This document shows, in pieces, positions 50,348 to 60,461 of a stretch of DNA of 64,000 bases; position 1 is the first letter of the stretch, and the number at the start of each line of letters is the position of its first letter. The stretch comes from an uncultured Xylophilus sp. (lineage in GTDB: Bacteria; Pseudomonadota; Gammaproteobacteria; Burkholderiales; Burkholderiaceae_C), in NCBI GenBank assembly GCA_913776965.1, contig CAJYQL010000025.1:1-64000 (forward strand). Reading direction: 5' to 3'. Both the position numbers and the translations under genes were made by a program. The notes below the pieces were generated by a model. The model saw only the letters and a list, made by a program, of their open reading frames with translations. It was not told where the DNA came from and ran no database searches.

Positions 50348-50452
50348 CGGCCGGCCGCGCGTCGCATGCCCACACGCCGGCCTGCGGCTGGCGGCGACAC
50401 CCCCGGGTCGCATACCATCGACGCTTTTTCCCGCTGGAGCCAGGAGTCCGCC

Positions 50453-50938
50453 ATGCCCTCATTCGATACCGTCTGCGAAGCCGATCTGGTGGAGGTCCGC
50501 AACGCGGTCGACAACACCGCCAAGGAAATCGCCACCCGCTTCGACTTCAAGGGCACCTCCGCCGCCGTCGAGCTGAAGGACAAGGACATCACCATCTTCG
50601 GCGACGCCGACTTCCAGCTCGCGCAGGTCGAGGACATCCTGCATGCCAAGCTCACCAAGCGCGGTGTGGACGTGCGTTTCCTGGACAAGGGCAAGGTCGA
50701 GAAGATCGGCGGCGACAAGGTCAAGCAGGTGCTGAAAGTGAAGAACGGCATCGAGGCCGAGCTGGGCAAGAAGATCCAGCGCCTGATCAAGGACAGCAAG
50801 CTGAAGGTGCAGGCCGCGATCCAGGGCGACGCGGTGCGGGTGACCGGCGCCAAGCGCGACGACCTCCAGGCCGCGATGGCGATCCTGAAGAAGGATGTGA
50901 CCGACGTGCCGCTCAGCTTCAACAACTTCCGCGACTGA
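50453..50938 (+). CDS. YajQ family nucleotide-binding protein
   Basis: 161 residues from ATG 50453 ([20 protein letters not shown]); a longer frame from 50366 has no protein-like sequence. The family signature is complete: [63 protein letters not shown] and the terminal LSFNNFRD. Members bind c-di-GMP or nucleotides and, in Xanthomonas, regulate virulence. The exact role in this organism is unknown. Confidence 0.95.
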   Translation: MPSFDTVCEADLVEVRNAVDNTAKEIATRFDFKGTSAAVELKDKDITIFGDADFQLAQVEDILHAKLTKRGVDVRFLDKGKVEKIGGDKVKQVLKVKNGIEAELGKKIQRLIKDSKLKVQAAIQGDAVRVTGAKRDDLQAAMAILKKDVTDVPLSFNNFRD

Positions 50939-50995
50939 GGCGCAGGCCGGCACGCACCGTCGCGCCGGCTGCCCGACAGCCCGCGGCTCTCCCCG

Positions 50996-52003
50996 ATGGA
51001 CCCCTCCTCCCGCGCCCCGGCACCGCCCGCCGACGACCCTAGCGAAGACCTGCTCGGCCAGTGGTCCGACCTGGAGGCGGGGCTGTCGATGGTGCTGGTG
51101 CAGCCGCTGGCGGTGCAGGATTTCGCGCTCAAGCTGCGCCAGTACGACCGGTGGATGCGCTGGCTGATGGAGCAGGACCCGGACATCGCGCTCTACATGC
51201 TGTTCCAGCTGGCCTCGACCTCGTCGGCCGGGTACAGCGCCTCGCACGCGCTCGTCTGCGCCGCGCTGTGCCACCTGGTCGCCGGCGAGCTGCGGCTGCC
51301 GGCGGCCGAACGCGACGTGCTGGTGCAGGCGGCGATGACAATGAACATCGCGATGACCGAGCTGCAGGACAAGCTAGCGCAGCAGAACGAACGGCTGTCG
51401 GCCGCGCAGCGCCAGACGGTCGAAGGCCATGCCTACGAAGGCGCGCTGCTGCTGCAGCGGCTGGGCGTCGCCGACCGGCTGTGCCTGGAGGTGGTGCGCA
51501 TCCACCATTCCGTCGGCCAGAGCCGCCGCACGCGGGGCTGGGGCGCGCTGGAACCGGCGGACCGCCTGGCCCATGTGCTCAACGCGATCGACCGCTACGC
51601 CGCGATGATCAGCCCGCGCGTGACCCGCAGCGGCCGCAGCGCATCGGAATCGGTGCGCGCGCTGCTCGACGGACAGGGCGACTACCACGAGGAAATGGCG
51701 CAGGCGCTGCTGCGGGCGGTCGGCGTGTGGCCGCCGGGCACCTTCGTGCAGCTCGACAGCGACGAGATCGCGGTCGTGGTGCGCCGCACCGACGACGCCC
51801 GCACGCCGGCGGTCGCGATCGTGGTGGACCGCGAGGGCCGTGCGCTGCGGCAGCCGCGGCTGCATCTCACCGCGCAGGCGCCGCAGGTGCGCGCGCCGAT
51901 CCCGCGCGGCCGGATCGAGACACCGCTGAACAACCTGCGGCTGCTGCAGGTCGGCGTGTTCGCCCGCCGGCATCTGGAACGCCGCGCCGGCGCACCGCGC
52001 TAG
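50996..52003 (+). CDS. HD-GYP-like protein lacking the HD and GYP motifs
   Basis: 335 residues. The segment VCAALCHLVAGELRLPAAERDVLVQAAMTMNIAM lines up with the opening helix of HD-GYP phosphodiesterases, but the HD pair is replaced by MN. EGHAYEGALLLQRLGV corresponds to the H-x-x-x-G helix, and RIHHSVGQSRRTRG to HHExxxGxGYP, which is mostly lost. DRYAAMISPRV is retained. The C-terminal region is beta-rich. It probably cannot cleave c-di-GMP but may bind it or partner proteins. Confidence 0.7.
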   Translation: MDPSSRAPAPPADDPSEDLLGQWSDLEAGLSMVLVQPLAVQDFALKLRQYDRWMRWLMEQDPDIALYMLFQLASTSSAGYSASHALVCAALCHLVAGELRLPAAERDVLVQAAMTMNIAMTELQDKLAQQNERLSAAQRQTVEGHAYEGALLLQRLGVADRLCLEVVRIHHSVGQSRRTRGWGALEPADRLAHVLNAIDRYAAMISPRVTRSGRSASESVRALLDGQGDYHEEMAQALLRAVGVWPPGTFVQLDSDEIAVVVRRTDDARTPAVAIVVDREGRALRQPRLHLTAQAPQVRAPIPRGRIETPLNNLRLLQVGVFARRHLERRAGAPR

Positions 52004-52042
52004 CAGCGACCTACAGCGGCAGCCGGAACCCGGGGGCTTCGC

Positions 52043-52669
52043 TCAGCCCTTCTTCTTGGCGCCGAGCCGCGACTCGTTGCCGGCCAGCAGCCGGCGGATG
52101 TTCGCCCGGTGCCGCCACACCAGCAGCAGCGCCATCGCAGCAATCGCCAGGGCGATGCGACGGTCCGCTTCCCAGGCGATATCGTCGCCGAACAGGTAAT
52201 AGAACGGCGCAAAGGCCGCTGCCACCAGCGAGGCGAGCGACGAATAGCGGAAGAACACCGCCACGATCAGCCAGGTAAGCGCCGTCGCCAGCCCGAGCCA
52301 CGGCGCGATGCCGAGCAGCACGCCTAGCGCGGTCGCCACGCCCTTGCCGCCCTGGAAGCGGAAGAACACCGGATACAGGTGGCCGAGGAATGCCGCCAGG
52401 CCGACCAGCGCGACCGTCTCGGCGCCCAGGCCCCAGTCGCCGCCCCAGAGCCGCACCACCAGCACCGGCAGCCAGCCCTTGGCCGCATCGAGCACCAGCG
52501 TAGCGATGGCCGCGGCCTTGCTGCCGGAGCGCAGCACATTGGTCGCGCCCGGATTGCCGCTGCCGTAGCCGCGCGGATCGGCCAGGCCCATCGCCCGGCT
52601 GACGATCACCGCGAAGGACAGGGAGCCGACGAGGTAGGCGGCCACGGTGGCCAGAACGGTGAGCAGCAT
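52043..52669 (-). CDS. plsY: Glycerol-3-phosphate acyltransferase PlsY
   Basis: 208 residues with five to six membrane helices. The three conserved loops are seen: [37 protein letters not shown] and a final charged loop. It uses acyl-phosphate to make lysophosphatidic acid. It is preceded by ybaK on the same strand with a 31-base gap. Confidence 0.95.
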   Translation of the reverse strand: MLLTVLATVAAYLVGSLSFAVIVSRAMGLADPRGYGSGNPGATNVLRSGSKAAAIATLVLDAAKGWLPVLVVRLWGGDWGLGAETVALVGLAAFLGHLYPVFFRFQGGKGVATALGVLLGIAPWLGLATALTWLIVAVFFRYSSLASLVAAAFAPFYYLFGDDIAWEADRRIALAIAAMALLLVWRHRANIRRLLAGNESRLGAKKKG

Positions 52670-52700
52670 GACGGCGGAGGGTCGGTCGAAGAACGGGCGG

Positions 52701-53192
52701 CTATTCTGCCAGCGCGCACTGCACCGGCCGGGCGCCGAGCAGCTGCACGCAGACCTGCGGATCGAGCCCCACCAGATAGCCGCGCCGGCCGCCGTTGATG
52801 CAGATGCGCGGCAGCGCGAGGATCGTCTCCTCGATGTAGACCGGCATCTCCCGGCGCGTGCCGAACGGCGAGGTGCCGCCCACCAGGTAGCCGCTGTGGC
52901 GGTTGGCGACCTCGGGCTTGCACGGCTCCACCGACTTGGCGCCGATCTGCCGCGCCAGGTTCTTCGTCGACACGGTGCGGTTGCCGTGCATCAGCACCAG
53001 GAGCGGCCTGGCGTCCTGGTCCTGCATCACCAGCGTCTTGACGACCGCGAACGGGTCCAGCCCCAGTACCTCCGCGCTGTGCAGTGCGCCGTCGTGCTCC
53101 AGGTACTCGTACGGGTGCTCGGTGAAATCCACGCCGTGCGCCCGCAGCAGTTGCGTGGCGGGCGTTTCGGAGACGTGCTGCTTCTTCGCCAT
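52701..53192 (-). CDS. ybaK: YbaK/EbsC-type aminoacyl-tRNA deacylase
   Basis: 163 residues. Signatures are [54 protein letters not shown] and [17 protein letters not shown]. The enzyme hydrolyses mischarged Cys-tRNA(Pro). It sits 7 bases after the stop of the aldo/keto reductase gene in the same direction. Confidence 0.93.
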   Translation of the reverse strand: MAKKQHVSETPATQLLRAHGVDFTEHPYEYLEHDGALHSAEVLGLDPFAVVKTLVMQDQDARPLLVLMHGNRTVSTKNLARQIGAKSVEPCKPEVANRHSGYLVGGTSPFGTRREMPVYIEETILALPRICINGGRRGYLVGLDPQVCVQLLGARPVQCALAE

Positions 53193-53199
53193 CGTCTCG

Positions 53200-54261
53200 T
53201 CACTGGGCCGGGTCGCGGCATTCCAGGCGGATGCGGTCGATCTCGGCGAGCAGCTCCGGCGACAGCGTGGTGCCCCAGGCGTCCAGGTTCTCGTCGAGCT
53301 GCGCGACCGAGGTCACGCCGATGATCGTGCTCGCGACCTGCCACTTCGTGTAGCAGAAGGCCAGCGCCATCCGGGCGGGCGTCAGGCCGTGGGCGCGTGC
53401 CAGCGCGTTGTAGCGCCGGGCCGCCTCCAGGGCGGCCGGCCGGCCCCAGCGCTGCTTGCGCACCGATTCGTAGGTCGCGATGCGGGCGCCCTGCGGCGCC
53501 CCCGGCCCGGTGGTGCCCGAGGCGTCGTACTTGCCGGTCAGCAGGCCGAAGGCGAGCGGCGAATACGCCAGCAGCGACACCTCCAGCCGGTGCAGCGTTT
53601 CGTCCAGCGCGTTCTCCACGCCGCGGCTGAGCAGGCAGTACACGTTCTGCACCGACGCAACGCGCGGCAGCCCGTGCTGCTCCGCCAGCCGGACGAACTC
53701 GTGCACGCCGTAGGGCGTCTCGTTCGACAGGCCGATCGCCCGCACCTTGCCGGCCTGCACCAGCCGGCCGAGCGCTTCCAGCTGGGCGTGGATCGGCGTG
53801 TCGGAACGCTCCTTGGACGGGTCGTAGTACATCTCGCCGAAGGCCGGCACGTGGCGCTCGGGCCAGTGGATCTGGTAGAGATCGATCGTGTCGGTCTGCA
53901 GCCGGCGCAGGCTCGCCTCGCAGGAGGCGACGATGTCGTCGGCTGTCAGGCCCTGCCCCGCCCGGATCCACGGCATGCCGCGCGACGGGCCGGCCGCCTT
54001 GGTGGCCAACGTCACCCGGTCGCGCACACCGGGGCGGGCGGCGAACCAGCGGCCGATGATCGTCTCGGTGGCGCCGTAGGTTTCGGCGCGTGCCGGCACG
54101 GCGTACATCTCTGCGGTATCGAGGAAGTCCACCCCGCGTTCCAGCGCGCGGTCCAGGATCGCGTGCGCCGCGGCTTCGTCCACCTGCTCGCCGAAGGTCA
54201 TGGTGCCGAGGCAGACCGGCGTGACGTGGAGCGGGCTCTGGCCGAGGCGAATCTTGTGCAT
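53200..54261 (-). CDS. Aldo/keto reductase, Tas-like
   Basis: 353 residues from ATG 54261 (MHKIRLGQSPLHVTPVCLGT). A TIM-barrel AKR: GVDFLDTAEMYAVP (catalytic Asp and Tyr), TDTIDLYQIHWPE (the His-like site), VRAIGLSNETPYGV and STIIGVTSVAQLDENL (NADPH site). The AETYGATETIIGRW and RDRVTLATKAAGP features place it near Tas. Substrate unknown. Confidence 0.92.
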   Translation of the reverse strand: MHKIRLGQSPLHVTPVCLGTMTFGEQVDEAAAHAILDRALERGVDFLDTAEMYAVPARAETYGATETIIGRWFAARPGVRDRVTLATKAAGPSRGMPWIRAGQGLTADDIVASCEASLRRLQTDTIDLYQIHWPERHVPAFGEMYYDPSKERSDTPIHAQLEALGRLVQAGKVRAIGLSNETPYGVHEFVRLAEQHGLPRVASVQNVYCLLSRGVENALDETLHRLEVSLLAYSPLAFGLLTGKYDASGTTGPGAPQGARIATYESVRKQRWGRPAALEAARRYNALARAHGLTPARMALAFCYTKWQVASTIIGVTSVAQLDENLDAWGTTLSPELLAEIDRIRLECRDPAQ

Positions 54262-54369
54262 AGGGGAACTCCCGAACGGATCGAAACCGGGCATTACAAC
54301 AGCTTCCGGCATCCGGCGCCTTGATCGTGACGAAATCGGCATCTAGCGCTCATCCCGCCTGCGCAAGCA

Positions 54370-54386
54370 GCTATCGGATCGATAGC
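54370..54386. repeat. Short hairpin repeat GCTATC-N5-GATAGC, copy 2
   Basis: Same arms as at 40606-40622, around GGATC, in the gap between the aldo/keto reductase and hydrolase genes. Confidence 0.6.
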
Positions 54387-54429
54387 AAATGTCGCAGGTG
54401 CGACAGACCGGCTGCGTACCATCGGACGC

Positions 54430-55344
54430 ATGTACACACCGATCCGCACCGCCCGCAGCCGCACCGTCGCCCTGCGCAATCACCGCTACCACCTGCGCAC
54501 CTGGAGCGAGCCGCGCGACGGCACGCCGCCGCTGGTGCTGGTGCACGGCTGGATGGACGTGGGCGCGTCCTGGCAGTTCGTGGTGGATGCGCTGTCGCAA
54601 GACCGCTGGGTGATCGCGCCCGACTGGCGCGGCTTCGGCCTGACCGAGGGGGCGCCGGTCGACCACTACTGGTTCCCGGACTACCTCGCCGACCTGGACT
54701 GCCTGCTCGACGCCGTCACCGGCGATGCGCCGGTCGACCTGGTCGGCCACAGCATGGGCGGCAACATCGCGATGCTGTATGCCGGCGTGCGGCCCGCGCG
54801 CATCCGCCGGCTGGTGAACCTGGAGGGCTTCGGCCTGCCGGCCACCACACCCGACCAGGCGCCGGCGCGGCACGCGCAGTGGATCGACGAGGTAAAGGCC
54901 TTCGCCGTGGGCGAGAAGGCGCTCACGGCCTACGACGATGCCGACGGCGTCGCCCGCCGGCTGATGCGCACCAACCCGCGGCTGGCGCTGGACCGGGCCC
55001 GCTGGCTGGCGCAGCACTGGGCCCGGCCGGTGCGCCAGCCCGACGGCAGCGAACGCTGGCAGATCCTGGGCGATCCGGCCCACAAGGTGGTGAACGCGCA
55101 GCTCTACCGGGTCGAGGAAGTGCTGGCGCACTACGCCGCCATCGCCGCGCCGGTGCTGTCGGTAGAGGCGTCGGACGACTCGATGCGCCTGTGGTGGAAG
55201 GACCGCTACACCCTGGCCGACTACCACGCGCGGCTGCGCTCGGTGCCGGACTGCCGCACCGCGCGGGTCGAGGACGCCGGACACATGCTGCACCACGACC
55301 AGCCGGCGCAGGTGGCGCGTCTGCTGGAGGACTTCCTCACCTGA
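54430..55344 (+). CDS. Alpha/beta hydrolase
   Basis: 304 residues. The fold is shown by PLVLVHGWMDVGASWQF, DWRGFGLTEGAP, LVGHSMGGNIAMLYAGVRP (nucleophile Ser in GHSMGG), an acid near EASDD and a late VEDAGHMLHHDQPAQVARLL with the catalytic His. Substrate cannot be told. It stands alone. Confidence 0.92.
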   Translation: MYTPIRTARSRTVALRNHRYHLRTWSEPRDGTPPLVLVHGWMDVGASWQFVVDALSQDRWVIAPDWRGFGLTEGAPVDHYWFPDYLADLDCLLDAVTGDAPVDLVGHSMGGNIAMLYAGVRPARIRRLVNLEGFGLPATTPDQAPARHAQWIDEVKAFAVGEKALTAYDDADGVARRLMRTNPRLALDRARWLAQHWARPVRQPDGSERWQILGDPAHKVVNAQLYRVEEVLAHYAAIAAPVLSVEASDDSMRLWWKDRYTLADYHARLRSVPDCRTARVEDAGHMLHHDQPAQVARLLEDFLT

Positions 55345-55462
55345 GACGCCCCGCCGGCGCGGGTCGGCCGAGTTCGGGATTTAGGCCTACGCCGTCTGGC
55401 GAAGGCATCGTGCACACTCGCCGGCTGCCTTCGTCCGATCCGAGCGCCGCCTCCGCGAGACC

Positions 55463-58400
55463 ATGAATCACACGACTTCGATCGACCAGCGCGCCTTCCG
55501 TCGCATCCTTGCCCGCAACGTCGCACTGCCGCTCGGCGTCGGCCTGCTGAGCGCGGGCCTGTTCACTGCGCTCATCTTCTACCTGCTGAATGCACTGTCG
55601 TGGGTCGAACACACCGACCGCACGATCAGCAACGCGCACGAGCTGTCGGCCCTGAGCGCCGACATGGAAACCGGCATGCGCGGCTTCCTGATCGGCGGCG
55701 ACGAGCGCTTCCTCGACCCGTTCGAGGTCGCCCGCGCGCGTTTCCTGCCGGAGATCGAGGCACTGCAGAAAACCGTGGCCGACAACCCCACGCAGGCCGA
55801 TCGGCTCGGCCGCATCGCGGCGATGCAGCGGCAGTGGTTGGAATATGCGCAGGAGCTGATCGCCCAGCGGCGGGTGGACCCGGAAGCCTATATGCGCCAG
55901 GTCGGTTCCGGCCGCGGCAAGCGGCTGACCGACGAGATCCGTCGCGAATTTCGCGAATTCCTCTCCAGCGAGCAGCGGCTGCTGCAGGAGCGCAACGACC
56001 GGGCGCACCGCTCGACCGTCATCATCGTCGCGGTCTATCTGGCGTTCAGCCTGGCCTTCGGCATCGGCCTCGCCTGGTTCGGCCGGCGCGAGCTGCAGCG
56101 GCTGTCCGGCACCTACGACCGGGTGCTGCAGGACCAAGCGGCGCATGCCGGCACGCTGCAGCAGCAGGCCTGGCTGCGCGACGGGCAGAGCCAGCTGTCG
56201 GCCCGGCTGATCGGTCAGCAGGCGACGCCGGTGCTCGGCCGCAACCTGCTGGACTTCATGGCCAAGTACCTGGGCAGCGCTGTCGGCGCGCTCTATGTGC
56301 GCGACGCACAGGGCGGCCTGCGCCGCGCGGCCACCTACGGTTTCAGCCGCGAGCTGGAGGACGAGCAGCCGGTGCTGCAGGGTCCGCAGACCCTGATCGG
56401 CCAGGCCGCCGTCGAACGCCGGCTGCTGCGGCTGGACAACCTGCCGGACGACTACCTGCGCGTCACCTCCGGCATCGGCCAGGGCGTGCCGGCGGCCGCG
56501 ACGATCCTGCCGATCGAGCGCGACGGCGAGGTGGTGGCGGTGCTCGAACTCGGGTTCCTGCGCCCGCTGCATGAGCGCGACGCCGAACTGCTGCAGCTGG
56601 TCGCGCCGTCGGTCGGCAGCTCGATCGAGGCGGCTCGCTTCCGCCAGCGCCAGCAGGACATGCTGGCCGAAACCCAGCAGTTGAACGAGGAACTGCAGGT
56701 GCAGCAGGAAGAGCTGCGCACCGCCAACGAGGAGCTGGAGGAACAGTCGCGCGTCCTGCGCGAATCGCAAGCGAGCCTCGAAGTGCAGCAGGTCGAACTG
56801 GAGCAGTCGAACCACCGGCTGTCCGAACAGGCACAGCTGCTCGACCAGCGCAACCTGGCGCTCAACGAGGCACGCAACGAACTGGAAGCCCGTGCCGAGG
56901 AGCTGCAGCGCGCCAGCCGTTACAAGTCGGAATTCCTCGCGAACATGTCGCACGAGTTGCGCACGCCGCTCAACAGCTCGCTGATCCTGGCCAAACTTCT
57001 GGCCGACAACGACCGGGGCAATCTGACGGCCGAGCAGGTGAAGTTCGCCGAGTCGATCTACAGCGCCGGCAACGACCTGCTGAACCTGATCAACGACATC
57101 CTCGACATCTCGAAGGTCGAGGCCGGGAAGCTCGACATGCGGCCGCAGGACCTGAGCGTCGCGCGGCTGGCGGACAGTCTGCGCATGACATTCGAGCCGC
57201 TCGCCGGCCAGAAGAAGCTGGGCCTGCAGGTGACGGTGGCGCCCGGCACCCCGACCACACTGCACACCGACCGGCAGCGGCTCGAACAGATCCTGAAGAA
57301 CCTGATGTCGAACGCGGTGAAGTTCACCGACACCGGCGAGGTGTCGCTGACCGTGTCGTCGCATCCCGGCGGCGGCATCGCCTTCGCGGTGCAGGATTCG
57401 GGCATCGGCATCCGCGCCGACCAGCAGGACAGCATCTTCGAAGCGTTCCGCCAGGCCGACGGCACCACCAGCCGGCGCTACGGCGGCACCGGCCTCGGCC
57501 TGACCATCTCGCGCGACCTGGCGCACCTGCTCGGCGGCACCCTCACGGTGCAGAGCGCACCCGGCGAAGGCAGCACCTTCACCCTGGTCCTGCCGCAGGC
57601 CTACGAGGCGCCGGCCCGCGCCCCCGCCGCGCCGGCGCCGGTCGCACCGCCGGTACCGCGCGCGCCGCCCGCGCCGGCAGTCGCACCAGCCCGCAGCGCC
57701 GAGCGGCCTGCCCCGGCCACTGTCGCGGTGCCCGCCCCCACCTTCGCCGACGACCGCTCACTGACGCCCGAGCGCGGCCAGCGCCTGGTGCTGGTGGTCG
57801 AGGACGAACCGAAGTTCGCCCACATCCTCTACGACCTGGCGCACGAACTGCGCTACCGCTGCGTGGTCGCCCACGGCATCGCCGACGGCTTCAAGCTCGC
57901 CACCGAACACCTGCCGGACGCGATCCTGCTCGACATGGGCCTGCCCGACGGCCCGGGCATCTCGCTGCTGCAGCGGCTCAAGGAGAACCCACAGACCCGC
58001 CATATCCCGGTCCACGTCATCTCCGCCGAGGACCGCAGCGAGACAGCGCTGCACCTGGGGGCCATCGGCTATGCGGTCAAGCCGACCACCCGCGAACAGT
58101 TGAAGGACATCTTCCGCAAGCTCGAGGACAAGCTGACGCAGAAGGTCAAGCGGGTGCTGGTGGTGGAAGACGATGCGCGCCAGCGCGAAAGCATTAGCCA
58201 CCTGATCGGCGACGAGGACGTGGACATCACCGCGGTCGAATTCGGCGCGCAGGCGCTGGACCTGCTGCGCGACAGCGTCTACGACTGCATGATCATCGAC
58301 CTGAAACTGCCCGACATGACCGGCAACGAGCTGCTCAAGCGCATGTCGAGCGAGGAGATCTGCTCCTTCCCGCCGGTGATCGTCTACACCGGCCGCAACC

Positions 58401-58969
58401 TCACCCGCGAGGAAGAGGCCGAGCTGATGCGCTACTCGCACTCGATCATCATCAAGGGCGCCCGCTCGCCGGAGCGGCTGCTCGACGAGGTCACGCTGTT
58501 CCTGCACAAGGTCGAGGCCGAGCTGTCGTCCGAACGCCAGACCATGCTGCGCACTGCACGCAGCCGCGACAAGGTGTTCGAGGGCCGCAAGATCCTGCTG
58601 GTGGACGACGACGTGCGCAATATCTTCGCGCTCACCAGCGCGCTGGAGCACAAGGGCGCCTTCGTCGAGGTCGGCCGCAACGGGCTCGAGGCGCTCGAGC
58701 GGCTGGCCGCTGTGCCCGACATCGACCTGGTGCTGATGGACGTGATGATGCCGGAGATGGACGGCCTGGAAGCCACCCAGGAGATCCGCAAGAACCCGGC
58801 CTGGCAGAAGCTGCCGATCATCGCGGTCACGGCCAAGGCGATGAAGGACGACCAGGAGCAGTGCCTGAAGGCGGGCGCGAACGACTACCTCGCCAAGCCG
58901 GTGGAGCTGGACCGCCTCTTCTCGCTCCTGCGGGTCTGGATGCCCAAGATGGAGCGCACCGCGACGTGA
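55463..58969 (+). CDS. Hybrid sensor histidine kinase (CHASE3-GAF-HK-REC-REC-REC)
   Basis: 1168 residues. A membrane helix (about 18-38), a CHASE3-like extracytoplasmic domain (HELSALSADMETGMRGFLIGGDERF), a second helix (about 187-206), a GAF domain (about 230-395) and a long coiled coil precede the kinase. The phospho-His is His497 (NMSHELRTPLN), followed by an ATPase domain with N and G boxes. After a Pro/Ala linker come three receivers with phospho-Asp at about 824, 946 and 1093. It heads a four-gene operon with CheR, CheB and a receiver-kinase. Confidence 0.93.
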   Translation: MNHTTSIDQRAFRRILARNVALPLGVGLLSAGLFTALIFYLLNALSWVEHTDRTISNAHELSALSADMETGMRGFLIGGDERFLDPFEVARARFLPEIEALQKTVADNPTQADRLGRIAAMQRQWLEYAQELIAQRRVDPEAYMRQVGSGRGKRLTDEIRREFREFLSSEQRLLQERNDRAHRSTVIIVAVYLAFSLAFGIGLAWFGRRELQRLSGTYDRVLQDQAAHAGTLQQQAWLRDGQSQLSARLIGQQATPVLGRNLLDFMAKYLGSAVGALYVRDAQGGLRRAATYGFSRELEDEQPVLQGPQTLIGQAAVERRLLRLDNLPDDYLRVTSGIGQGVPAAATILPIERDGEVVAVLELGFLRPLHERDAELLQLVAPSVGSSIEAARFRQRQQDMLAETQQLNEELQVQQEELRTANEELEEQSRVLRESQASLEVQQVELEQSNHRLSEQAQLLDQRNLALNEARNELEARAEELQRASRYKSEFLANMSHELRTPLNSSLILAKLLADNDRGNLTAEQVKFAESIYSAGNDLLNLINDILDISKVEAGKLDMRPQDLSVARLADSLRMTFEPLAGQKKLGLQVTVAPGTPTTLHTDRQRLEQILKNLMSNAVKFTDTGEVSLTVSSHPGGGIAFAVQDSGIGIRADQQDSIFEAFRQADGTTSRRYGGTGLGLTISRDLAHLLGGTLTVQSAPGEGSTFTLVLPQAYEAPARAPAAPAPVAPPVPRAPPAPAVAPARSAERPAPATVAVPAPTFADDRSLTPERGQRLVLVVEDEPKFAHILYDLAHELRYRCVVAHGIADGFKLATEHLPDAILLDMGLPDGPGISLLQRLKENPQTRHIPVHVISAEDRSETALHLGAIGYAVKPTTREQLKDIFRKLEDKLTQKVKRVLVVEDDARQRESISHLIGDEDVDITAVEFGAQALDLLRDSVYDCMIIDLKLPDMTGNELLKRMSSEEICSFPPVIVYTGRNLTREEEAELMRYSHSIIIKGARSPERLLDEVTLFLHKVEAELSSERQTMLRTARSRDKVFEGRKILLVDDDVRNIFALTSALEHKGAFVEVGRNGLEALERLAAVPDIDLVLMDVMMPEMDGLEATQEIRKNPAWQKLPIIAVTAKAMKDDQEQCLKAGANDYLAKPVELDRLFSLLRVWMPKMERTAT

Positions 58970-59829
58970 TCTCCTCTTCCGCCGAATCGCCGGCCAGCGC
59001 GGCCGGCGCCGCGACGGCCGGCAACGTAGAGATCGAACTGCGCCTGCTGGTCGATGCGATCTACCTGCGCTACAGCCACGACTTCCGGGACTACTCGATC
59101 GCGTCGCTGCGGCGCCGGGTGCTGCATGCCGCGACCCAGTTCGAGTGCGCGACCATCTCGGACCTGCAGGCCCGGGTGCTGCACGACCCGGACGCCTTTC
59201 ATCGGCTGCTGCAGTACCTCACGGTGCCGGTCAGCGAGATGTTCCGCGACCCGTCGTACTACCTGGCGCTGCGCCAGCACGTGGTGCCGGTCCTGAGGAC
59301 CTACCCGTCGATCAAGGTGTGGATCGCCGGCTGCAGTACCGGCGAAGAGGTCTACTCCCTGGCGATCCTGCTGCGCGAGGAAGGCCTGCTCGACCGGGCG
59401 ATCCTCTATGCGACCGACATCAATCCGCACTCGCTGGAGAAGGCGCGGCAGGGCATCTTCGCGCTCGACCATCTGCGCGGCTACACCGCCAATTACCAGC
59501 AGGCCGGCGGGCTACGCTCGCTGTCGGACTACTACACCGCGGCCTATGGCGGCGTGCTGTTCGACCGCACGCTGCGCGACCACATCACCTTTGCCGACCA
59601 CAGCCTGGCCACCGACAGCGTGTTCTCCGAGACGCATCTGGTCTCCTGTCGCAACGTGCTGATCTACTTCAACAAGCGGCTGCAGGACCGGGCGCTCGGC
59701 CTGTTCCGCGAATCCCTCTGCCGGCGCGGCTTCCTGGGTCTGGGCAGCAAGGAAAGCCTGGATTTCTCCGCGCATGCGCCGGGCTTCGAACCGGTGGTGC
59801 GGCAGGAGCGCATCTTCCGCAAGCGGTGA
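58966..59829 (+). CDS. CheR-type methyltransferase
   Basis: 287 residues from GTG 58966, which overlaps the kinase stop (GTGA). An N-terminal helical domain (LRRRVLHAATQFECATISDL) and the SAM-binding IAGCSTGEEVYSLAILLREEG are seen, then YATDINPHSLEKARQGIF and LVSCRNVLIYFNKRLQ. It would methylate glutamates of a chemoreceptor or of the kinase itself; no receptor gene is nearby. A longer frame from 58861 overlaps the kinase and is rejected. Confidence 0.92.
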   Translation: MISSSAESPASAAGAATAGNVEIELRLLVDAIYLRYSHDFRDYSIASLRRRVLHAATQFECATISDLQARVLHDPDAFHRLLQYLTVPVSEMFRDPSYYLALRQHVVPVLRTYPSIKVWIAGCSTGEEVYSLAILLREEGLLDRAILYATDINPHSLEKARQGIFALDHLRGYTANYQQAGGLRSLSDYYTAAYGGVLFDRTLRDHITFADHSLATDSVFSETHLVSCRNVLIYFNKRLQDRALGLFRESLCRRGFLGLGSKESLDFSAHAPGFEPVVRQERIFRKR

Positions 59830-59834
59830 GACCG

Positions 59835-60461
59835 ATGGCCGGACCTGCCTTCTACCCCCCGCCGCTCCTGCCCCTGCCTGCGACCGTTGCGGCGGTCGCG
59901 ATCGGCGCCTCCGCTGGCGGGGTACAGGCGCTGCTGCGGCTGTTCGCCGACCTGCCTGTGGATTTCCGTCTGTCGCTGTTCGTCGTGGTGCACATGCCGG
60001 AGGACCGCAGCAGCGGCCTCTCCGACCTCTTCGCGCAGCGGCTCCGCATCCCGGTGCGGGAGGCCGCCGACAAGATGCCGGTGGAACGCGGCACGCTGTA
60101 CTTCGCGCCGCCCGGCTACCATCTGCAGCTGGAGCCGGGCGGCAGCTTCTCCCTGAGCTGCGATCCGCCGCTGCATTTTTCCCGCCCGTCGATCGACGTT
60201 CTGTTCGAGACCGCCGCGCATGCCTATGGCGCGGCGCTCGCCGCCCTGCTGCTGACCGGCGCGAGCGCCGATGGGGCCGAGGGCCTGGCGACGGTCGGCC
60301 GGCTCGGCGGCTTCACCGCGGTGCAGGACCCGGCCGAAGCGCAGATCCCCACCATGCCGCAGGCCGCCATCGACCTCCGCCGCCCCGACCGCATCCTGCC
60401 GCTGGCCGGCCTCTCGGCCCTGCTGGCCGCCTTGAACGAGCTCCCCTCCTCACCATGCTGA
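59835..60461 (+). CDS. CheB-type methylesterase without receiver domain
   Basis: 208 residues from ATG 59835. The catalytic triad can be placed: Ser26 in IGASAGGVQAL, His53 in VVHMPEDRSS and Asp in LLTGASADGAEGL. IPTMPQAAID is typical. The N-terminal receiver of classical CheB is missing, so activity is probably controlled by the partner kinases. It lies 5 bases after cheR and overlaps the next gene by 7 bases. Confidence 0.93.
   Translation: MAGPAFYPPPLLPLPATVAAVAIGASAGGVQALLRLFADLPVDFRLSLFVVVHMPEDRSSGLSDLFAQRLRIPVREAADKMPVERGTLYFAPPGYHLQLEPGGSFSLSCDPPLHFSRPSIDVLFETAAHAYGAALAALLLTGASADGAEGLATVGRLGGFTAVQDPAEAQIPTMPQAAIDLRRPDRILPLAGLSALLAALNELPSSPC

Noticed and set aside
55337..57526. 729-codon minus-strand frame opposite the hybrid kinase
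   Set aside because: Shadow frame; CHASE3, GAF and HisKA motifs are clear on the plus strand.
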